From an uncultured Holophagaceae bacterium (lineage in GTDB: Bacteria; Acidobacteriota; Holophagae; Holophagales; Holophagaceae), in contig CAIOFF010000035.1 in the NCBI GenBank assembly GCA_903857495.1, forward strand, positions 124,001 through 188,000: a DNA stretch of 64,000 nucleotides. Reading direction: 5' to 3'. The notes beneath the pieces were generated by a model. It had not been told where the DNA came from and searched no databases. It saw only the letters and a program-made list of their open reading frames with translations. The position numbers and the translations under genes are program-made. Below, in pieces: positions 60,936-64,000 of the stretch; position 1 is the stretch's first letter; each line of letters starts with the position of its first letter.

Positions 60936-62702
60936 ATGCGCCTCCTTCCCGCCCTGATCCTCGGCGTGCCCCTCCTGGCCCAGATGACCGCGCCCCTGCA
61001 GGACCGCGCCGACCGCTTCCTGAAGGTCGTGAACGCGGGCTACCAGTCCCTCTACACCGTGGCCTCCGAGGCCACCTGGGCCGCCTCCACGGATGTAAAG
61101 CCAGAGAACGACGCCGCCGCTGAGTGGGCGGGCCGGGCCGCCGCGGCCTTCAACGGCAACCCGGCGCTCATCACCGAGGCCCGGGAGCTGCTGGCGCACC
61201 GGAAGGAGCTCAAGGACCTCACCGTGCGGCAGCTGGAGCGAGTGCTGCTCAACGCCGCCGAGGGTCCCATGACCAATCCCCGGCTGGTGGCCGACCGCGT
61301 CGCGGCGGAGACTGCCCAGGCCAGCCGCATGAACGGATACGTCTGGAAGCTGGATGGCCAGCCCCTCTCCGCGAACCGCATCGACGAGCTCCTGGCCAAG
61401 AGCGGCGACCTAGCAGAGCGGCGCCGCGTGTGGGAGGTCTCCAAGGAGAGCGGCCCCGTGCTGAAGGATGGCCTGCTGCGGTTGCGCGACCTGCGGAACA
61501 GCTGCGCCCGGGAGCTGGGCTACCCCGACTACTTCGCGCTGCAGGTGGCCAAGTACGGCCTCAGCACCGACGAGATGATGGCCTTCAACCGCAAGTTCCT
61601 GGCGGAGCTGAAGCCCCTCTACCTCCAGCTGCACACCTGGGTGAAGTACGAGATGGCGAAGAAATACGGCCAGCCCGTGCCCAAGGCCATCCCCGCGCAC
61701 TGGATCAACAACCGCTGGAGCCAGAACTGGACCGGCTTCGTGCAGGCCGTGGACTTCGACCCCTACTTCAAGGGCTGGCAGCCCGAGCGGGTCGTCAAGA
61801 CCGCCGAGGCCTTCTACACGGGACTCGGCTTCGCGCCCCTGCCGGCCTCCTTCTGGGCCAAGTCCGACCTCTATCCCGTGAAGCCGGGCGAGACCCGCAA
61901 GAAGAACAGCCATGCCTCCTGCTGGCACCTGGACCTGGACACCGACATTCGCTCGCTCATGAGTGTGGAGCCCAATGCCCAGTGGTTCGAGACGGTCCAC
62001 CACGAGCTGGGCCACGGCTACTACTTCATGAGCTACACGAACGAGCGCGTGCCGCCCCTGCTGCGGGACGGCGCCAACCCCAGCTTCCACGAGGGCGTGG
62101 GCGAGCTCATCGCTCTGGCCACCCGCCAGATCCCGTATCTCAAGTCCGCGGGCGTGCTGCCCACCGACTACAAGGTGGATGAGATGCAGGTGCTGCTGAA
62201 CGACGCCCTGGAAGTGGCGATCCCCTTCATGTTCTGGGCCTGCGGCACCATGCCTGAGTGGGAGGCGGACTTCTACGCCAAGGGCATGCCCGCCGCTGAG
62301 ATGAATGCCCGCTGGTGGCGGCAGGTGCGGGACCTGCAGGGTGTGGAGCCTCCGGCCCCGCGCGGGGAGCAGTTCTGCGACGCCCCCACCAAGACCCACA
62401 TCAACGACAATCCCGCCTACTACTACAGCTACGGCTGGGCCACGGTCTTCAAGTTCCAGCTGCACGACCACATCGCCCGGAAGCTCCTGCACCAGGATCC
62501 CCGCAGCACCAACTACGCCGGCCACAAGGAGGTGGGCGCCTTCCTGAAACAGATCCTGGCCAAGGGCGCCACCGAGGACTGGCGCACGGTGCTGAAGGAC
62601 GCCACGGGCGAGGACCTCTCCACCCGCGCCATGACGGACTACTTCAAGCCCCTCATGGCCTGGCTCGAAACGCAGAACAAGGGCCGCCAGATCGGCTGGT
62701 GA
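60936..62702 (+). CDS. M2-family peptidyl-dipeptidase (angiotensin-converting-enzyme-like)
   Basis: A 588-aa exported zinc metallopeptidase, start MRLLPALILGVPLLAQM (signal peptide); the longer ORF start would add a hydrophilic prefix. Zinc site: 'WFETVHHELGHGYYFMSYTNE' (HExxH about 355) and the third ligand in 'NPSFHEGVGELIALAT'. Other M2 features: 'LQVAKYGLSTDEMMAFNRKFLAELKPLYLQLHTWVKYEMAKKYGQPVPKAIPAHWINNRWSQNW', 'FYAKGMPAAEMNARWW' and 'NPAYYYSYGWATVFKFQLHDHIA'. It removes C-terminal dipeptides. It lies between two oxidase paralogues, divergent from the first and convergent with the second. Confidence 0.93.
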   Translation: MRLLPALILGVPLLAQMTAPLQDRADRFLKVVNAGYQSLYTVASEATWAASTDVKPENDAAAEWAGRAAAAFNGNPALITEARELLAHRKELKDLTVRQLERVLLNAAEGPMTNPRLVADRVAAETAQASRMNGYVWKLDGQPLSANRIDELLAKSGDLAERRRVWEVSKESGPVLKDGLLRLRDLRNSCARELGYPDYFALQVAKYGLSTDEMMAFNRKFLAELKPLYLQLHTWVKYEMAKKYGQPVPKAIPAHWINNRWSQNWTGFVQAVDFDPYFKGWQPERVVKTAEAFYTGLGFAPLPASFWAKSDLYPVKPGETRKKNSHASCWHLDLDTDIRSLMSVEPNAQWFETVHHELGHGYYFMSYTNERVPPLLRDGANPSFHEGVGELIALATRQIPYLKSAGVLPTDYKVDEMQVLLNDALEVAIPFMFWACGTMPEWEADFYAKGMPAAEMNARWWRQVRDLQGVEPPAPRGEQFCDAPTKTHINDNPAYYYSYGWATVFKFQLHDHIARKLLHQDPRSTNYAGHKEVGAFLKQILAKGATEDWRTVLKDATGEDLSTRAMTDYFKPLMAWLETQNKGRQIGW

Positions 62703-62716
62703 GCGGGCGCTGAAAC

Positions 62717-62746
62717 GCAGGAAGCGGGGTCACCCCCGCTTCCTGC
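62717..62746. terminator. 13-bp terminator hairpin between the M2 peptidase and the second oxidase
   Basis: GCAGGAAGCGGGG, loop TCAC, then the complement CCCCGCTTCCTGC. The core matches that of the terminator at 58272-58311, as expected if the oxidase genes and their 3' flanks were duplicated together. It has no long T-run. Confidence 0.75.
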
Positions 62747-62772
62747 TTGCCACGTACAGCCCTTGGGCCGGG

Positions 62773-64000
62773 TCACTGCACCACGAGGGTGCGCATCATG
62801 TCGTGCTCTTCGTGCTCGAGGATGTGGCAGTGCCACACGTACTCGTGGCCGCCGGTGCGGGGGCTGACGGGGATCTTGAAGGGCACCTTGGGCAGGTTGA
62901 ACTGCATGATCACGGTCGTGACCTCACCGGGATGCATCTTGATGGTCTCCTTCCAGCCGAGCTCGGTCGCCTCGGGGCCCCGGGCCGGAATGGTCGGGTA
63001 GTAGGTCGGAACCGCGGGCGAACCGGCTGCGGTGTTCGCATAGGCCACGGTGTCAAACACCCGCCGGGACAGGATCTGGGCATTGGCGAGATGGATATGG
63101 ATCGGGTGCGTGTCACCCGTCAGGTTGGCAATCTCCCAGACCTCGGTCGCACCCGCTGCAGGGGTCTCGGTGGCCTCGGAGAGCGGGAGATCTGCAGGAT
63201 CAAAGTAGGGCCTGGAGAAATCTCCCGCTTTTGGCGCCACGTTGGTTCCGAGCATCTGGATCAGGCGGCCGCTGGCGTCGAAGCCCTCGTTGAGCGTCAG
63301 GTGGCGCACGGTGACCCCCTTGCGGGTCGGAATGGGCAGGGGGGCGGTGGTGGCCGTAAGCCAAGTCAGGAACGGCGTGGGCATGGCGGCCAGATGACCT
63401 GCCAGGGGCGGATCGATCTTGGCATCAGGGTTGCCAGCCATGGGCATGAAGGGCGTGAGCAGCCACGGGGTGTCATTGGGAATGGCCTTGCTGTCCGCCT
63501 TGACCTCGAAGCGCATGAGGACCGACGTATCCCCGATTCCGGCGGCATTGGGATAGTCGTTGGTGAAGGCGCCGTTGGGGTAAGGGGCTGGGGCATCGTT
63601 GTAGAGGATGTACTTCTTGCCAGCCTTGCCGTTGAAGTCCACCACCAGGTCGAAACGCTCGCCGGTCGCCACGATCAGACTCCCGCCCGGGGCGGCCGGA
63701 TCGACATATCGACCCGCCAAGGGATCCACAAAGGTGGTCAGAGGCGCCGAGGGCACGTTCACGGGTCTGGCGAGGAACCCACCCTCGGTGCCGATCACCG
63801 TCCAGTGCGGACCAGGCTTCTTGAAGTTCGGCTGACCATGGCCATTGTCCTCATAGAGCTGAAGGTTGAGGACCCGGGCCTGACAGGCGTTGAGGACCCG
63901 GAAGCGGTAGCGCCGGGGATCCACAGTGGCCTTGGGGAAGGCTGCACCGTTGACCAGCATGGTGTCGCCGAAGGCCTCGGCCACGACGGAGGTGGGAGGC
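62773..64000 (-). CDS. Multicopper oxidase copy 2, partial (N-terminus beyond window)
   Basis: The C-terminal ~409 residues of a paralogue of the oxidase at 58331-60571. The frame stays open to the right edge, and the GTG in the track at 63984 is an internal Val codon (VAEAFGDTMLVNG), so the gene is truncated by the window. Visible copper motifs: 'DTHPIHIHLAN' and 'HEYVWHCHILEHEEHDMM'. The N-terminal HLHG and HDH motifs would lie outside. Most sequence blocks align with copy 1; divergence is greatest in the linker around 'DTPWLLTPFMPMAGNPDAKI'. The 3' ends are close even at DNA level. Confidence 0.93.
   Translation of the reverse strand, partial: PPTSVVAEAFGDTMLVNGAAFPKATVDPRRYRFRVLNACQARVLNLQLYEDNGHGQPNFKKPGPHWTVIGTEGGFLARPVNVPSAPLTTFVDPLAGRYVDPAAPGGSLIVATGERFDLVVDFNGKAGKKYILYNDAPAPYPNGAFTNDYPNAAGIGDTSVLMRFEVKADSKAIPNDTPWLLTPFMPMAGNPDAKIDPPLAGHLAAMPTPFLTWLTATTAPLPIPTRKGVTVRHLTLNEGFDASGRLIQMLGTNVAPKAGDFSRPYFDPADLPLSEATETPAAGATEVWEIANLTGDTHPIHIHLANAQILSRRVFDTVAYANTAAGSPAVPTYYPTIPARGPEATELGWKETIKMHPGEVTTVIMQFNLPKVPFKIPVSPRTGGHEYVWHCHILEHEEHDMMRTLVVQ

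Overview
The window is about 64 kb of dense, very GC-rich bacterial chromosome with short intergenic gaps and 4-nt or 1-nt start/stop overlaps. I see no phage, IS element, plasmid gene, rRNA, tRNA or CRISPR array. The gene set fits a Gram-negative Acidobacteriota, perhaps of the Holophaga/Geothrix group: a DUF5916 outer-membrane protein, a DUF1501/DUF1800 pair, fused IcmF mutase, split GcvPA/GcvPB, flavin-dependent ThyX, a PlpD-like patatin and a histone H1-like Lys/Ala tail. The taxonomic placement is inference; no marker gene settles it.

Layout. 1-10.7 kb: the end of a CRP-like regulator, transaldolase, ThyX, a DUF5916 barrel, a DUF192 protein, a metallophosphoesterase-like protein with an eroded active site, a TSUP transporter, and a minus-strand operon lipoprotein-DUF1800-DUF1501. 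10.8-21.8 kb: one long minus-strand block. In transcription order it is Ser/Thr kinase, RNase III, a HisA-like protein, a helical-repeat protein, a lipoprotein, ECF sigma factor, membrane protein (probable anti-sigma), TPR/HEAT protein, MsbA-like ABC exporter and QueA. 21.9-24.0 kb: a DUF4388/TPR protein diverges from the kinase, and upp follows. 24.3-34.8 kb: a plus-strand block with an IGPS-like protein fused to a histone H1-like tail, enolase, FtsB, DapF, ParA, ParB, AccD, FolC, two exported proteins and an SPFH protein. 34.8-43.1 kb: a DegP-like protease, a TPR protein, IcmF, two tandem REP-like palindromic units, a lytic transglycosylase, an HPt protein and an orphan gene. 43.3-46.8 kb: a PstS-like protein, then an operon of a Met-rich LTXXQ periplasmic protein, a LytS-like kinase and a LytTR regulator, preceded by three direct repeats at a 21-nt period. 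46.8-51.4 kb: RidA and a SWIM/SNF2 helicase pair. 51.4-58.3 kb: RpiB, RNase PH, a PlpD-like patatin and the glycine decarboxylase subunits. 58.3-64 kb: two paralogous multicopper oxidases flanking an M2-family peptidase, each ending at a similar hairpin terminator.

The most unusual items are: (i) the IGPS-like/histone-tail fusion, whose barrel lacks both catalytic lysines and which carries a strong internal Shine-Dalgarno plus ATG able to release the basic tail as a separate protein; (ii) the LTXXQ/LytS/LytTR operon, in which the periplasmic protein and the predicted periplasmic loop of the kinase share Met-Gly-Pro-rich motifs, with a LytTR-type repeat array upstream; (iii) the HisA-like protein that has lost two of three catalytic residues and sits in a kinase-RNase III gene chain; (iv) the tandem palindromic repeats downstream of icmF. 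All catalytic-residue comparisons were made by eye against remembered family motifs.
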